This document shows, piece by piece, positions 32,430 through 46,190 of a DNA stretch of 64,000 bases. This DNA comes from Conchocele bisecta (taxonomy: Eukaryota > Mollusca > Bivalvia > Lucinida > Thyasiridae): assembly GCA_029237695.1 (NCBI GenBank), contig CM055271.1, positions 78,813,488 to 78,877,487 on the forward strand, in the 5' to 3' direction. How positions within the stretch are numbered: position 1 is the stretch's first letter; each line of letters begins with the position of its first letter. A program made the position numbers and the translations under genes. The notes beneath the pieces are model-generated. The model was not told where the DNA came from. It searched no databases and saw only the letters and a list, made by a program, of their open reading frames with translations.

Positions 32430-33280
32430 ACTATGCCAACTTTAGAAAACAATTCACATTTATATACGCTAGTGCAATTCATTTAAATTTCAGCCAGTAG
32501 TTGACACACATCTAACGATGAATTACACAACGGGGCAGCAGTACAATCTCGTGTTTACCGTATATATGGTGAAATTTCGTCAATAACGTCGTAATTATGT
32601 GTTTTCTTCGACCAATATAATTACATGTATCTTAGATACACCCTCTGACTCGCGAGACAGTCGTCGTCACTACTGCCGGCCTGCAGCAATTAATTCGCGC
32701 ATCTCTTTGCCATATTTGAATCTCGGTTGATTCGCTTTGTTTTTATGAAGAACCAATAGTGAAATATGAGAGCATGCTTATTTAATAACGAGAGCTGATT
32801 ATCATGAAGCGATGCCTTCGTGATTGTGTCCTACCGCTAACTCGTTTGTTTAGTGTACGGACACAATCACTCGTGCTAGATTTCCCGATATCCACTACAC
32901 CTGGTTAAATCATCGTTATATAATTCCAGCACAAAAATATTTACACAATTCCCTAACATTTGATTGGCTCGTAGCAAGTCTCTATCCAAATTTTATATCC
33001 CAGTAAACTCCCACGCCGAACTACTTTCCGTAACCGTCAGGCGCAGTTAAAATAATTCTTAAGAAAACGGAAAATAAACACATTTTCTTGATGAATTTAT
33101 TTCAAATGCTGGAATTATAAGGAATGAATTGCCTTTTTGTGGAATTTCCGGCCTTCGTCCAGTATTCCCGCGACTTTTCCAAGTTTATACCCCGATAAAT
33201 TCCACAAAAAGGCCATTCATTCCTACAATAATAGTTTAGTAACCATCGATTGAAACACATGTTTATAATACTGAAAAGAA
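32430..33280. repeat. Hairpin-bearing DNA, no gene
   Basis: Inverted pairs: GATTGTGTCC (32823) with GGACACAATC (32859), and GGAATGAATTGCCTTTTTGTGG (33122) with CCACAAAAAGGCCATTCATTCC (33203). AATTCTTAAGAAAACGGAAAAT and other AT-rich sequence fill the rest. Confidence 0.55.
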
Positions 33281-33284
33281 AGCC

Positions 33285-33812
33285 TTTAAAGGTACATGCC
33301 CCCTCAGTAGGTTATAATATAGGGAGACAGACAGTTTTGTATATTTTGTAGATATGAAATGTTCTGGCAAAATACAAATTAATTCACCATTACCCCACGT
33401 ATTGATTGACATTATTATGCATTTTATATCAGACGTAAATTTCCACACTGATATCAGGGGCGGTAACCGTATTTCCTTACAATGTTAACTGACAGTATTA
33501 TTTATTCTCTGTATTTATTAAATGGTGTGCAATGATGATACTTTATAATCTGTCGAAAATATTATTTGTTCAGGCTACGCATTTAATTAGTGTAAATAAC
33601 TAAAACATATCATGCCTCACTTGCATATGAAAATAGCCTGATACCACCGCGAGTCACTATCAGTAAACTAAATATTACTAAATGATTATAATTGTATAGC
33701 GGGCACTTGTAATTTGTAGAACTGGTGGAATAGTGACACAATTATACACTTACAATGTATTTAATTCCTATAAAGAACATTTTGTGCCTACTGAGTGGGC
33801 ATGTACCTTTAA
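33285..33812. mobile_element. 528-bp TIR element, family K, inverted copy
   Basis: TTTAAAGGTACATGCCCCCT ... and ... GCCTACTGAGTGGGCATGTA + CCTTTAA. Reverse-complement relative of 7759-8282. Confidence 0.75.
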
Positions 33813-33944
33813 TGTAAATATGTCATAATGTAAGTTTAATGTATTTGCACATGTAACGCAACATATACTTGATATAGTAGTTATGTGCTTAAGCAATATT
33901 TATTCCATTATAACGATACATAATTCTAAACTTGAATTATACAC

Positions 33945-34165
33945 CACCGTCCGCGTTAATCTTGCCCAGAGTATCACCGTTTTTGAACATCAATTGAAAA
34001 TGTCATCTCGGAATTATGCAATTTGATTGCATGAGCCTGAGCTGTAGCACAGCTCAGGCTCAGCCGAACAAGTTGCTTGATTTCAAACACAACCTACGAA
34101 GTATTTTGAAATAAAGAATTTGACAAATATCTGCGCACGTTTATCGCGGACGGCAGTGTATGCAA
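33945..34165. mobile_element. Hairpin element, family H
   Basis: The centre pairs GCCTGAGCTGT with ACAGCTCAGGC; outer parts carry GTCCGCGTTAATCTTGCC and its complement-like GCGCACGTTTATCGCGGACG. Copies: 34640-34870, 59636-59800, 61287-61560, and halves at about 19000-19120 and 31115-31235. Confidence 0.7.
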
Positions 34166-34639
34166 CAACTTCGCCTCCCATGTAGCCATTGCCACAGGTT
34201 CTTGAAGAACGGTTCATATTTCGGTGTTGTATGGTTTATTTCGGTGTCTCTGGCGGTGTGGGTGCATTGTTACCAACATACAATTTACGTCACCTACCGC
34301 GAGTTACACGTATAAGTACGAATTTACGGATATTTTGACAGTAAGAAAGGGACCCGAAAGTTCGGAACGGTGAATGTGTAGATAATTGACCATTTATAAT
34401 GATTGAGCATTAGTAGTTGCGTAAAACTATGTGAAGTACCCAAAACCAACAAAATACACCCAACTCTACCCAGAATCCACCCAAATACCCATATGACACC
34501 AACATTCGGACAATCTGTTCAAACACATGTGGCTATTGCAAGCAGGTCTGCAGTCACCATTAAGTAGATATCTTCACCCATTGGATAACGAATTCTCTCT
34601 GACTTATTACGACATCACCTGCAAATAACATGTATTACA

Positions 34640-34870
34640 TATACACATCCGCCGCGTTAATCGTGCGCATATTGAACGTGCCTAGCCGATATCGGAAATG
34701 CCAACTCGCAATCCATCAATTTTATTGTCTGAGCCTGAGCTGTACTACAGCTCAGGCTCAGACAATCAAGCTGCTTGATTTCAAGCAAAATTCACAATTG
34801 TTTTTAAATACGGATTTACAAATATTTGCAAGGTTACCGCAGGCGAGAGTGTACGTGCATAGTCATTTAT
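34640..34870. mobile_element. Hairpin element, family H
   Basis: The central palindrome TGTCTGAGCCTGAGCTGTA/TACAGCTCAGGCTCAGACA is almost perfect (about 34727-34768). Confidence 0.75.
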
Positions 34871-35445
34871 AGATAACAATTTATCACAGGATTGTATGAT
34901 AGGAAACTGTAAATATAAATATGAAACAACAGCGAATTCTCCGGGACTTATTTTTGCATGACTTATATCATATGCAGAGCTCCAGATAAGGTGCGTATTG
35001 GCGTATTTTACGCAATTATTTTAGCTGAATACGCATTGATTATCAAAAGTGTGAGTACAAAATACGCACAGCAATGTGAAAATACGCATTGGTTTTCAAA
35101 CTGAGTAGAGAAAATACTGTCATAAAGTCGAATATTCACTTAGTTGAGCTGTAAAAAGCAAACAGCTTTTTGTACAGCTCAAATATGTGAATGTTTAAAT
35201 TGTTTATATTTATTTTATCCTTTGTTCCCTATTTAGTAATGAAGAAAATCAATAATCCATTTGTAATAGTTAAATACGCATTGATTTTGAAATCTGGGGG
35301 TATAGTACGCTTTAGACACAAAGCTTATCTTGAGTTCTGCATCTGAACAATCTACCTTAAATATTTACATATTGTAGTAGATAAACCCACAGGTTCTTGA
35401 CAAACGGTGCATATGTCGGTGTCTTATGGGTTATTTCGGTATATC
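34870..35445. other. AT-rich DNA, no gene seen
   Basis: Contains three dispersed AATACGCA(TTG) motifs (35029-35095, 35275) and a short hairpin AAAAAGCAAACAGCTTTTTGTACAGC. No exon-like frame. Confidence 0.4.
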
Positions 35446-35446
35446 T

Positions 35447-35751
35447 GTAGCCTATTTCATAAAAATTGCAAAGTATACTTTTCTAGCAAAGTATACTTTG
35501 AGGGAGAAATTTTCAATTGTAGGATAAATGTATTAATTTTTATTATACTTAATTTATTACATTATCACAGCAATTTTGGCTGTGATAATGTAATAAATTC
35601 AGTATAATAAGTCTGCCAACTTTTAATCATCAAATATATGTAGTCGTTAGTTCTGTATGAAATAATGCATTTCAGGAAAAATAAATGATTACTCCCTCAA
35701 AGTATACTTTGCTACTAAAGTATACTTTGCAATGTTGATGAAATAGGCTAC
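35447..35751. mobile_element. MITE family B, full length
   Basis: GTAGCCTATTTCATAAAAAT ... ATGTTGATGAAATAGGCTAC. The near-perfect central palindrome TTATCACAGCAATTTTGGCTGTGATAA is flanked by ATTTATTACA/TGTAATAAAT. Confidence 0.85.
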
Positions 35752-36235
35752 TGGTGATTGAGGGCTCGGTAGAAAAGTTCACATTTGTATGACTTTTAAT
35801 GTCTTAAATTTAGGAACAGGTAAATGCAGTTCACGTATTATATCGGCATCAGCAGATTGATTTATGTCTCCTGAATCGATATAACCCGAATGCGGAGTTT
35901 GTGGTTGAAAACTGATGATATAATCGGTCTGAAAGCAACGCATGTTGGACATTCTATTTGCTAAATATTGAGAGAAAAAAATGAATGTGTAGATAATTGA
36001 CGATTTCTGCCGTGTGTAATGATTGAGCATTAGTAGTTGCACAAAACTATGTAAATTACCCAAAACCAACGAAATCCACCCAAATCTACCCACAATTCAT
36101 AAAAAATACCCATATGACACCAACATACTGACCATCAAGTGTATTTTATTTTGTGTTTGTAACAGAAGCGCATAATAATCATTATGCGTATATATTATGC
36201 ACTCAATGACTAGACTGAAATTACATGGTATACAG

Positions 36236-36540
36236 CGAAGATATGTTGAAGGTTCCCGAATGAAGAACAAAAACGAATCCAAATGAAATACGAAGTGAAC
36301 AAGATCGTTTTGTACAACGCTATGCATAGAAACAAGTATCGTTTGTTTGTTTTGTCGGTGCAAACTATATGTATGATTAAATACCCGGCTTTCAGGTATT
36401 TAAGCACCTGTTGTTTCTTTCAAATGCATCGTGTTGATATTGGTTTCGTTGTTTTAATTAGGAAATGATGTTTTCTTTTGATTAAACGTGACGCGCTTAA
36501 ATGCCTTGCGTCTCATATAGCATTCCCCGACATGTTTCAA
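36236..36540. mobile_element. Foldback family I, partial
   Basis: ACAGCGAAGATATGTTGAAG ... CGAAGTGAACAAGATCGTTT as in 21291-21651, but the right arm is degraded. Confidence 0.6.
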
Positions 36541-36708
36541 AGTGTTTGTGTGTCGAGTTGCCTGCACTGCAATACCTATGTGTAGGCATAATGCACGTAA
36601 TAGGGTACAACAACTCCTGAACATTTGTAGAAGATTGTTAAGTACATTACGTATCTGAGATGTATAACACCAATCTACACCTGTATCAGGCAACGTACAT
36701 GTATAGAT

Positions 36709-36920
36709 CGGGGGCCGTTCCACTAAACTAAGTGCACATTTAGGATCGTCTGGAAATTCCAATTGATGGATTTACATTTATTGAACATAGGCTGATATGT
36801 TCAATAAATGTAACTCCAATAATTGTTTATAGGAAAACGTTGTTAATGTGAAATTTACAGACTATCATAAGTTTGCACTTTGAACATTGTAGTCGTGCGA
36901 AGTTTAGTGAAACGAGCCTC
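36709..36920. mobile_element. Hairpin MITE, family E
   Basis: CCGTTCCACTAAACTAAGTG ... and ... GTCGTGCGAAGTTTAGTGAAAC. Central pair ATTTATTGAACATA / TATGTTCAATAAAT. Confidence 0.75.
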
Positions 36921-37930
36921 TGTAAATCATAGAGCACAGTAACCGCATAACATTGCATCGGAATTCGTTCAAGTACGTATGCCAGTATAAATAGCTTATT
37001 TCTAAGAATCTGGCTGCCTCACTTCACGAAATCTGCCCGAGTTTTACGGCTATATACACAACATGCACAATGCAAAAACAATATTAAACTTTGTCAACAT
37101 TTTAGAATGCGCCGTCTTTTTATTTTGTGAAATTTGGTCCAATATTGATTTATTGAGAACAAAAAAGTCCCTTTGAATATGTCTATGGGGATTTACCAGG
37201 TGGGATTTAACAGGGGGGATTTATTTCTAATTTCAGAAATATTGGACCAATTTTTCAAAATGTACATGTGACGTTTGTTTTCTCATTTTAGATCTTTTTC
37301 AAGCTACATTTATCTAGCCAGGTTTCAAAGTCAATATCTGAAACTTTTCTTTTGTTGTATTCCTCCTGCGGCTTCTTCAGCTCCTTTCCCTCCATGTTTA
37401 ATTCCCAAAGAGAAATCATTTTGATACCCCTGTTGTTTTAATTATGAATTATGTTGTACGGTTCGGTGGGCGGAAAATCATTGTTTGAGGCATAAGTCCT
37501 GTACCCCTTGAACTATATTCATGAAACTTTACAAGTGTGTCAATATCAATTGGACACTGGTGACATTGACCTTGGGCGGACGAAGTCCTCCTTCGTCCGT
37601 CCAAGGTCAATGTCATCAGTGCTAACATTATATTGCTTAATATTTTGTGCAATCACCTCTTCCGACAGCTTTCAATCAATCGATCTGAAACCTTACACGA
37701 GTCTTCCGCACATATTGAACATGTGTGCCATGGTGTTATTATGACGAAAACGTATTTTGTTCAGACATCGCTATGTAACATGTGTGCAAATGTCACAGAC
37801 CATCAAATGTAAGAATAAAGTAGTAAGATATATATCAAACTCTCATTTATTGTTAGATTATGGTCGAAAACGAAACACTTCTCACATCACAATTCAGTTT
37901 CAGTTATAATCAATAGCGAATTACATTTGA
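36921..37930. other. Intergenic DNA with one strong hairpin
   Basis: GACATTGACCTTGGGCGGACGAA pairs with TTCGTCCGTCCAAGGTCAATGTC around 37562-37614. No gene features otherwise. A second weak inverted pair (AAATTTGGTCCAATATT / AATATTGGACCAATTT) spans 37130-37256. Confidence 0.5.
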
Positions 37931-37937
37931 CAAAACA

Positions 37938-38005
37938 GTGGAACCTCTCCAAACCGGTCACCATGGGAGGTCCCCAGGGTGTCCGGTTTGGAGATGTTCC
38001 ACTGT
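37938..38005. repeat. Foldback remnant, family F
   Basis: CAGTGGAACCTCTCCAAACC and GGTTTGGAGATGTTCCACTG are inverted repeats around ATGGGAGGTCCCCAGG. Confidence 0.75.
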
Positions 38006-38169
38006 AAGTCAGACGTGTTAGCGCTTCATTACACATTCTAGTGCTTTGGTATCCTATCCTGAAGTCACTGTAATCAGAGATAGATAACAGCGAAAAACAT
38101 CTAAGTTAAACAGCCATATTTCCCGAGTGTCCGGTTTAGATGGATTCCACTGTAATTATGGACAACAAT

Positions 38170-41100
38170 TTCATTATGATTCACACACCATAACTAACAT
38201 AGTACTGCCAAGGTCACACGCCACAACTAACCTATTACTGCCAAAGTCACTCGCCACAACTAACCTAGTACTGCCAAAGTCACACGCCACAACGAACATA
38301 GTACTGCCAAAGTCACACGCCACAACCAATCTACTACTGCCAACGTCACACGCCACAACTAACCTAGTACTGCCAAAGTCACACGCCACAGAAAACCTAG
38401 TACTACCAAAGTCACAAGCCACAACTAACATATTACTGCCAAAGACACACGCCACAACGAACATAGTACTGCCAAAGTCACACGCCACAACTAATCTACT
38501 ACTGCCAACGTCACACGCCACAACTAACCTAGTACTGCCAAAGTCACACGCCACAGAAAACCTAGTACTGCCAAAGTCACAAGCCACAACTAACATATTA
38601 CTGCCAACGTCACACGCCACAACTAACCTAGTACTGCCAAAGTCACACGCCACAGCTAACCAAGTACTGCCAAAGTCACACACCACAGAAAACCTAGTAC
38701 TGCCTAAGTCACACGCCACAACTAACATAGCACTGCCAACATCACACGCCACAACCAATCTAGTACTACAAAAGTCACACACCACAACTAACCTAGTACT
38801 GACAAAGTTACATACCACAACTAACCTAGTACTACCAACGTCACACGCCACAACTAAACTAGTACTGCCAACATCACACGCCACAACTAACCCAGTGCTG
38901 CCAAAGTCACACGCCACAACTTACCTAGTGCTGCAAAAGTCACACGCCACAACTAACATAGTACTGCCAAAGTCACACACCACAACTAACCTAGTACTGA
39001 CAAAGTCACATGCCACAACTACATGTAACCTAGTACTGACAAAGTCACATGCCACAACTAACCTAGTACTGCCAACATTACACTCAACAACTAACCTAGT
39101 ACTGCCAGCATCACTCGCCACAACTAACATAGTACTGCCAACATCACATGCCACAACTAACCTAGTACTGACAACATCACACTCCACAACTAACCTAGTA
39201 CTGCCAACATCACTCGCCACAACTAATATAGTACTGCCAAACTTACACGTCACAACTAACCTAGTACTGCCAAAGTCACACGTCACAACTAACCTATTAC
39301 TGTCAATCTCACACGTCACAACTAATCTAGTACTGCCAACATCACACGCCACAACTAACCTAGTACTGCCAACATCACACTCCACAACAAACCTAGTACT
39401 GCCGACATCACTCGCCACAACTAACATAGTACTGCCGACATCGCACGCCACAACGAAGATAGTACTGCCAAAGTCATACGCCACAACTAACCTATTACTG
39501 TCAAAGTCACACGCCACAACTAACCAAGTACTGCCAAAGTCACACGCCACAACGAACATACTACAGCCAAAGTCACACACCACAACCAATCAAGTACTGC
39601 CAAAGTCACAAGCCACAACTAACATAGTACTGCCGACATCACACGCCACAACTAACCTAGTACTGCCAACGTCACACGCCACAACTAACCTAGTACTGCC
39701 AAAGTCACACGCCACAACTAACCTAGTACTGTAAAAGTCACACGCAACAGCTAACCTAGTACTGCCAAAGTCACACGCCACAACTAACCTAGTACTGTAA
39801 AAGTCACACGCAACAGCTAACCTAGTACTGCCCAAGTCACACGCCACAACTAACCTAGTACTGTCAAAGTCACAGGCAACAACTAACCTAGTACTGTCAA
39901 AGTCACACACCACAACTAACCTGGTACTGCCAAAGTCACAAGCCACAACTAATATAGTACTACCAAAATCACACGCCACAACTAACATAGTACGGCCAAA
40001 GTCACACGCCACAAATAATCTAGTACTGCAAAAGTCACACGGCACAACCAATCTAGTACTGCCAACGTCACACGCCACAACTAACCTAGTACAGCCAAAG
40101 TCATACGCCACAACTAACCTAGTACTGTACAAACACACGCAACAGCTAACCTAATACTGCCAAAGTCACACGCCACAACTAACCTAGTACTGTAAAAGTC
40201 ACACGCAACAGCTAACCTAGTACTGCCAAAGTCACACGCCACAACTAACCTAGTACTGTCAAAGTCACAGGCAACAACTAACCTAGTACTGTCAAAGTCA
40301 CACACCACAACTAACCTGGTACTGCCAAAGTCACAAGCCACAACTAATATAGTACTACCAAAGTCACACGCCTCAACTAACATAGTACGGCCAAAGTCAC
40401 ACGCCACAAATAATCTAGTACTGCAAAAGTCACACGCCACAACTAACCTAGTACTGCCAACATCAAACGACACAACTAACCCAGTGCTGCTAAAGGCACA
40501 CCCCACAACTAACCTAGTGCTGCCAAAGTCACACGCCACAACTAGCCTAGTACTGCCAACATTACACGACACAACTAACCCAGTGCTGCCAAAGTCACAC
40601 GCCACAACTAACATAGTACGGCCAACGTCACACACCACAAATAATCTAGTACTGCAAAAGTCACACGGCACAACTAACAACTAACCTACTGCCAAACTCA
40701 CACGCCACATCTAACCTAGTACTGCCAAAGTCACACGCCATAGCTAATCTAGTACAGCCAACGTCACATGCCACAACTAACATGATACTGCCGCCGTCAC
40801 ACGCCACAACTAACCTAGTACTGCAAAAGTCACACGCCACAACTAACCTAGTACTGCCAACGTCACAGGCCACAACTAATCTAGTACTGCCAACGTCACA
40901 CGCCACAACTAACCTAGTACTGCCAACGCCACACGGCACACCTAACATAGTACTGCCAAAGTCACACGCCACAGAAAACATAGTACTGCCAAAGTCACAC
41001 GCCACAACTAACATAGTACTGCCAACGTCACACGCCACAACTAACCTAGTACTGCCAAAGTCACACGCCACAAATAACCTAGTACTGTCAACGTCACACG

Positions 41101-42780
41101 CCACAATTAACATAGTACTGCCAAATTCACACGCCAAAACTAACCTAGTACTGCCACAACTAACATAGTGCTGCAAAAGTCACAACGCACAACTACTAGT
41201 ACTACCAAAGTCACACGCCACAACTAACCTAGTACTGTCAACATTACACGCCACAACTTACCTAGTATTGCCAAAGTCACACGCCAAAACTAACCTAGTA
41301 CTGCCACAACTAACATAGTGCTGCAAAAGTCACACGCCACAACTAACCTAGTACTACCAAAGTCACACGCCACAACTAACCTAGTACTGTCAACATTACA
41401 CGCCACAACTTACCTAGTATTGCCAAAGTCACACGCCAAAACTAACCTAGTACTGCCACAACTAACATAGTGCTGCAAAAGTCACACGCCACAACTAACC
41501 TAGTACTACCAAAGTCACACGCCACAACTAACCTAGTACTGCCAACATCACACGCCACAAATAACCTAGTACTGCCAACATCACACTCCACAACTAACCT
41601 AGTACTGCCAACATCACACGCCACAACTAACATACTAATGCCGACATCACACGCCACAACTAACCTAGTACTGCCAAAGTCAAACACCACAACTAACCTA
41701 GCGCTGTCAAAATCACACGCCATAACTAATATAGTACAACCAAAGTCACACGCCACAACTAACAACTGCCAACGTCACACGCCACAACTAATCTAGTACG
41801 GCAAAAGTCACACGCTACAACTAACATATTACTGCCAACGTCACACGCCACAAATAACCTAGTACTGTCTACATCACACGCCACAACTAAACCAGTGGTG
41901 CCAAAATGGCACGCCACAACTAACATAGTGCTGCCAAGGTCACACGACAGAGCTAATCTACAACTGCCAACGTCACACGCCACAACTAACCTAGGACTGC
42001 CAACGTCATACGTCACAACTAACCTAGTACTGCCAAAGAGACACGCCACAAATAACCTGGTACTGCCAACATCACACACCACAACTAACCCAGTGCTGCC
42101 AAAATCACACGCCACAACTAACCTAGTGCTGCCAACGTCACACGACACAGCTAATCTAGTACTGCCAACGTCACACGCCACAGCTAACCTAGTACTGCCA
42201 AAGTCACACGTGACAACTAACATAGTACATGCCAAAGTCACACGCCAGAACTAACCTAGTACTGCCAAAGTCACACGCCACAACTAACCTAGTACTGCCA
42301 AAGTGACACGTCACAACTAACCTAGTACTGCCAAAATCACACACCACATCTAATATAGTACTGCCAACGTCACAAGCCACAACTAACCTAGTACTGCCAA
42401 AGTCACATGCCACAACTAACCTAGTACTGTCAACGTCACACGCCACAACTAACCTAGTACTGTCAACGTCACACGCCACAACTAATATAGTACTGCCAAA
42501 GTCACACGTCACAACTAACATAGTACTACCAACGTCACAAACCACAACTAATCTAGTACTGCCAAAGTCACACGTCACAACTAACCTAGTACTGTCAACG
42601 TCACACGCCACAACTAACCTAGTACTGCCAAATTCACACGCCACAACTAACCTAGTATTGTCAACGTCACACGCCACAACTAACATAGAGCTGACAAACT
42701 CACACGCCACAACTAATCTAGTACTGAAAAAGTCACACGCCACAACTAACCTAGTACTGCCAAAGTCACACGCCACAACT
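38170..42780. repeat. 33-bp satellite, array 2, first part
   Basis: About 140 monomers of the ACTAACCTAGTACTGCCAAA-type 33-bp unit. It stays in register for long spans, giving stop-free frames of up to 535 codons (38127-39734, starting at GTG rather than ATG). Local higher-order repeats: a ~396-bp block (39727-40060 against about 40120-40450) and a ~150-bp block three times (41161, 41311, 41463). Variants such as CACAGAAAACCTAG also keep the frame. Confidence 0.95.
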
Positions 42781-43320
42781 ACTAGTAACTGCCAACGTCA
42801 CAGCCACAACTAACCATACAAATGCCAAAGTCACAAACGACACACATCTAGTACTGCCAAACTCACACACATAACCTAAGTACTGAAAAAGCACAGCCAC
42901 AACTAACCTAATACCTGCAATAGACCAACACGCCAACAACCAATCTAAAGTAACCTACTGCCAAACTCACACGCCACAATAACCTAATATGCCAATGTCG
43001 CCAAACCCCCAACTAATATACTACTGACACGGTCACTATCGCCAAAACAAACTAATACTGCGAAAGTCACACGCCCCACAGAAAACCTTTTACTGCAAAG
43101 TCACACACCACAACTAACATAGAGCCCTACCAACGTTTCACGCCACAACTAACCTAGTACTGTCAAAGTCACACGCCACTGAAATACTAGTACTGCCAAA
43201 GTCACACGCCTCAACTAACATAGTACTGCCAACATCACACGCCACAACTAACCTAGTACTACCAACGTCACACGCCACAACTACCTAATAAACCTAATAC
43301 TTGCCAAAAAGTCACACGTC
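42780..43320. repeat. 33-bp satellite, indel-dense segment 1
   Basis: The same monomer, but with many single-base insertions and losses (CACAGCCACAACTAACCATACAAATGCC and similar), unlike the neighbouring arrays where indels are rare. This looks like uncorrected long-read error rather than biological decay. Confidence 0.75.
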
Positions 43321-45420
43321 ACAAGTAACCTAGTACTGCCTAAGTCACACATCACTACTAATCTAGTACTGCCAAAGTCACACACCACAACTAATCTAGT
43401 ACGGCCAAAGTCACACGCCAGAACTAACCTAGTACTGCCAAAGTCACACGCCACAACTAACCTAGTACTGCCAAAGTCACACACCACAACTAATCTAGTA
43501 CTGCCAAAGTCACACGCCACAACTAACCTAGTACTGCCAAAGTCACACGTCACAACTAACCTAGTACTGGCTAGGTCACACACCACAACTAACCTAGTAC
43601 AGCCAAAGTCACACGCCACAACTAACCTAGTACTGCCAAAATTATTACGCCACAACTAACCTAGTACTGCCAACGTCACACGCCACAACTAACTTAGTAC
43701 TGCCAAAGTCACACGCCACAACCAATCTATTACTACCAACGTCACACGCCATAACTAGCCTAGTACTGCCAAAGTCACACGCCACAACTAACCTAGTACT
43801 GCCAATGTCAAACGCCACAACTAATATACTACTGCCAACGTCACACGCCACAACTAAATCTAGTACTGCGAAAGTCACACTCCACAGAAAACCTATTACT
43901 GCCAAAGTCACACGCCACAACTAACATAGTCCTACCAACGTTTCACGCCACAACTAACCTAGTACTGTCAAAATCACACGCCACTGAAAAACTAGTACTG
44001 CCAAAGTCACACGCCTCAACTAACATAGTACTGCCTACATCACACGCCACAACTAACCTAGTACTACCAACGTCACATGCCACAACTAACCTAGTACTGC
44101 CAAACTTACACGCCACAACTAACCTAATACTGCCAAAGTCACACGTCACAACTAAACTAGTACTGCCTAAGTCACACACCACTGCTAATCTAGTACTGCC
44201 AAAGTCACACACCACAACTAATCTAGTACTGCCAAAGTCACACGCCAGAACTAACGTAGTACTGCCAAAGTCACACGCCACAACTATCCTAGCACTGCCA
44301 AAGTTACACGCCACAACTAACCTAGTACTGCCAAAGTCACAAACCACAACTAATCTAGTACTGCCAAAGTCACAGGCCACAAAAAACCTAGTACTGCCAA
44401 AGTCACACGCCACAACTAACCTAGTACTGTCAAAGTCACACACCACAACTAACCTAGTACTGCCAAAGTCACACACCACAACTAATCTAAAACTGGCAAA
44501 GTCACAAGCCACAACTAACCTAGTACTGCCAAAGTTACACGCCACAACTAACCTAGTACTGCCAAAGTCACACGACAGAACTAACCTAGTGCTGCCAAAG
44601 TCACACGCCACAACTAACCTAGTACTGCCATTGTCACACACCACAACTAATCTAAAACTGCCAAAGTCACACGCCACAACTAACCTAGTACTGTCAAATG
44701 CACACGCCACAACTAACCTAGTACTGTCAAGGTCACACGCAACACATAACCTAGTACTGCCAAAGTCACACACCACAACTAACCTAGTGCTGTCAAAATC
44801 ACACGCCATAACTAATATAGTACTACCAAAGTCACACGCCACAACTAACAAAGTACTGCCAACGTCACACGCCACAAATAATCTAGTACGGCAAAAGTCA
44901 CACGCTACAACTAACATATTACTGCCAACGTCACACGCCACAAATAACCTAGTACTGCCAACATCACACGCCACAACTAAACCAGTGGTGCCAAAATCGC
45001 ACGCCACAACTAACATAGTGCTGCCAAGGTCACACGACACAGCTAATCTACTACTGCCAACGTCACACGCCACAACTAATCTAGGACTGCCAACGTCATA
45101 CGTCACAACTAACCTAGTACTGCCAAAGACACACGCCACAAATAACCTGGTAGTGCCAACATCACACGCCACAACTAACCCAGTGCTGCCAAAGTCACAC
45201 GCCACAACTAACCTAGTGCTGCCAACGTCACACGACACAGCTAATCTAGTACTGCCAACGTCACACGCTACAGCTAACCTAGTACTGCCAAAGTCACACG
45301 TGACAACTAACATAGTACAGCCAAAGTGACACGCCACAACTAACCTAGTACTGCCAAAGTCACACGCCACAACTAACCTAGTACTGCCAAAGTGACACGT
45401 CACAAATAACCTAGTACATG
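43320..45420. repeat. 33-bp satellite, array 2, middle part
   Basis: In register again. A segment at about 44845-45330 repeats 41760-42240 at ~3.09 kb distance (CCAGTGGTGCCAAAAT at 41890 and 44979). Signature variants GCGAAAGTCACACTCCACAG and CGTTTCACGCC mark the higher-order unit. Confidence 0.9.
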
Positions 45421-46190
45421 CCAAAATCACACACCACACTCAATGAGGTACTGCAACGTCACAAGCCAACAAAACTACCTAGTACTGCCAAAGTCACACG
45501 CCACAACTAACATGTAGTACTGTCAACGTTCACACGCCACAACTAACCTAGTACTGTCAACGTCACACGCCACAACTAACCTAGTACTGTCAACTTCACA
45601 CGCCACAACTAATATAGTACTGCCAAAGTCACACGTCACAACTAACATAGTACTGCCAAAGTCACACTTCACAACTAACCTAGTACTGGTCAACGTCACA
45701 CGCCACAACTACAACTAGTGACTGAACCATATTAAACGCACGCCACAACTAACCTAGTACTGTCAATCGATCACACGCCACAACTAACTATAGAGCTGAC
45801 AAATTCACCACGCCACACTTAATCTAGTATTGAAAAAGTCACAGCCACAACTAACCTAGTACTGCCAAAGTCACACGCCACAACTAAACCTAGTACTGCC
45901 AACGTCAACACAGCCACAACTAAACCTAATACTGCCAAAGTCACAAAACGCCACAACCAATCTACCCGTACTGTCAAACTCACACGCCACACAATTAAAC
46001 ATAGTACTGCCAAAGTCAAACGCCACCACAACCTATAATACACTGACACGGTCACCCTCGCCACAACTAAACCTAGTACTGCGAGTCACCAGCACAAAAA
46101 AAGAACCTTTTACTGACCAAAGTCAACACGCCACAAACTAACCATAGTCCTACCAACTTTCCACAATCAACCACAACACACAATAAACCT
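45420..46190. repeat. 33-bp satellite, indel-dense segment 2
   Basis: A second cluster of frame-breaking 1-2 nt insertions and losses, about 3.0 kb after the first and covering the equivalent part of the larger repeat. The equivalent position suggests a collapsed or poorly polished copy. Confidence 0.75.

Noticed and set aside
38127..39734. A 535-codon plus-strand frame, and the 865-codon frame at 48482-51079, as real proteins
   Set aside because: The first starts at GTG. The second starts at an ATG created by a monomer variant. No signal peptide, splice site or unique domain; the frame follows from a 33-nt repeat with no stop in one phase. Kept as a finding, not a gene.
43943..45439. A 498-codon minus-strand frame in the satellite
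   Set aside because: Same repeat effect on the other strand (VACDFGSTRLV), no credible start.
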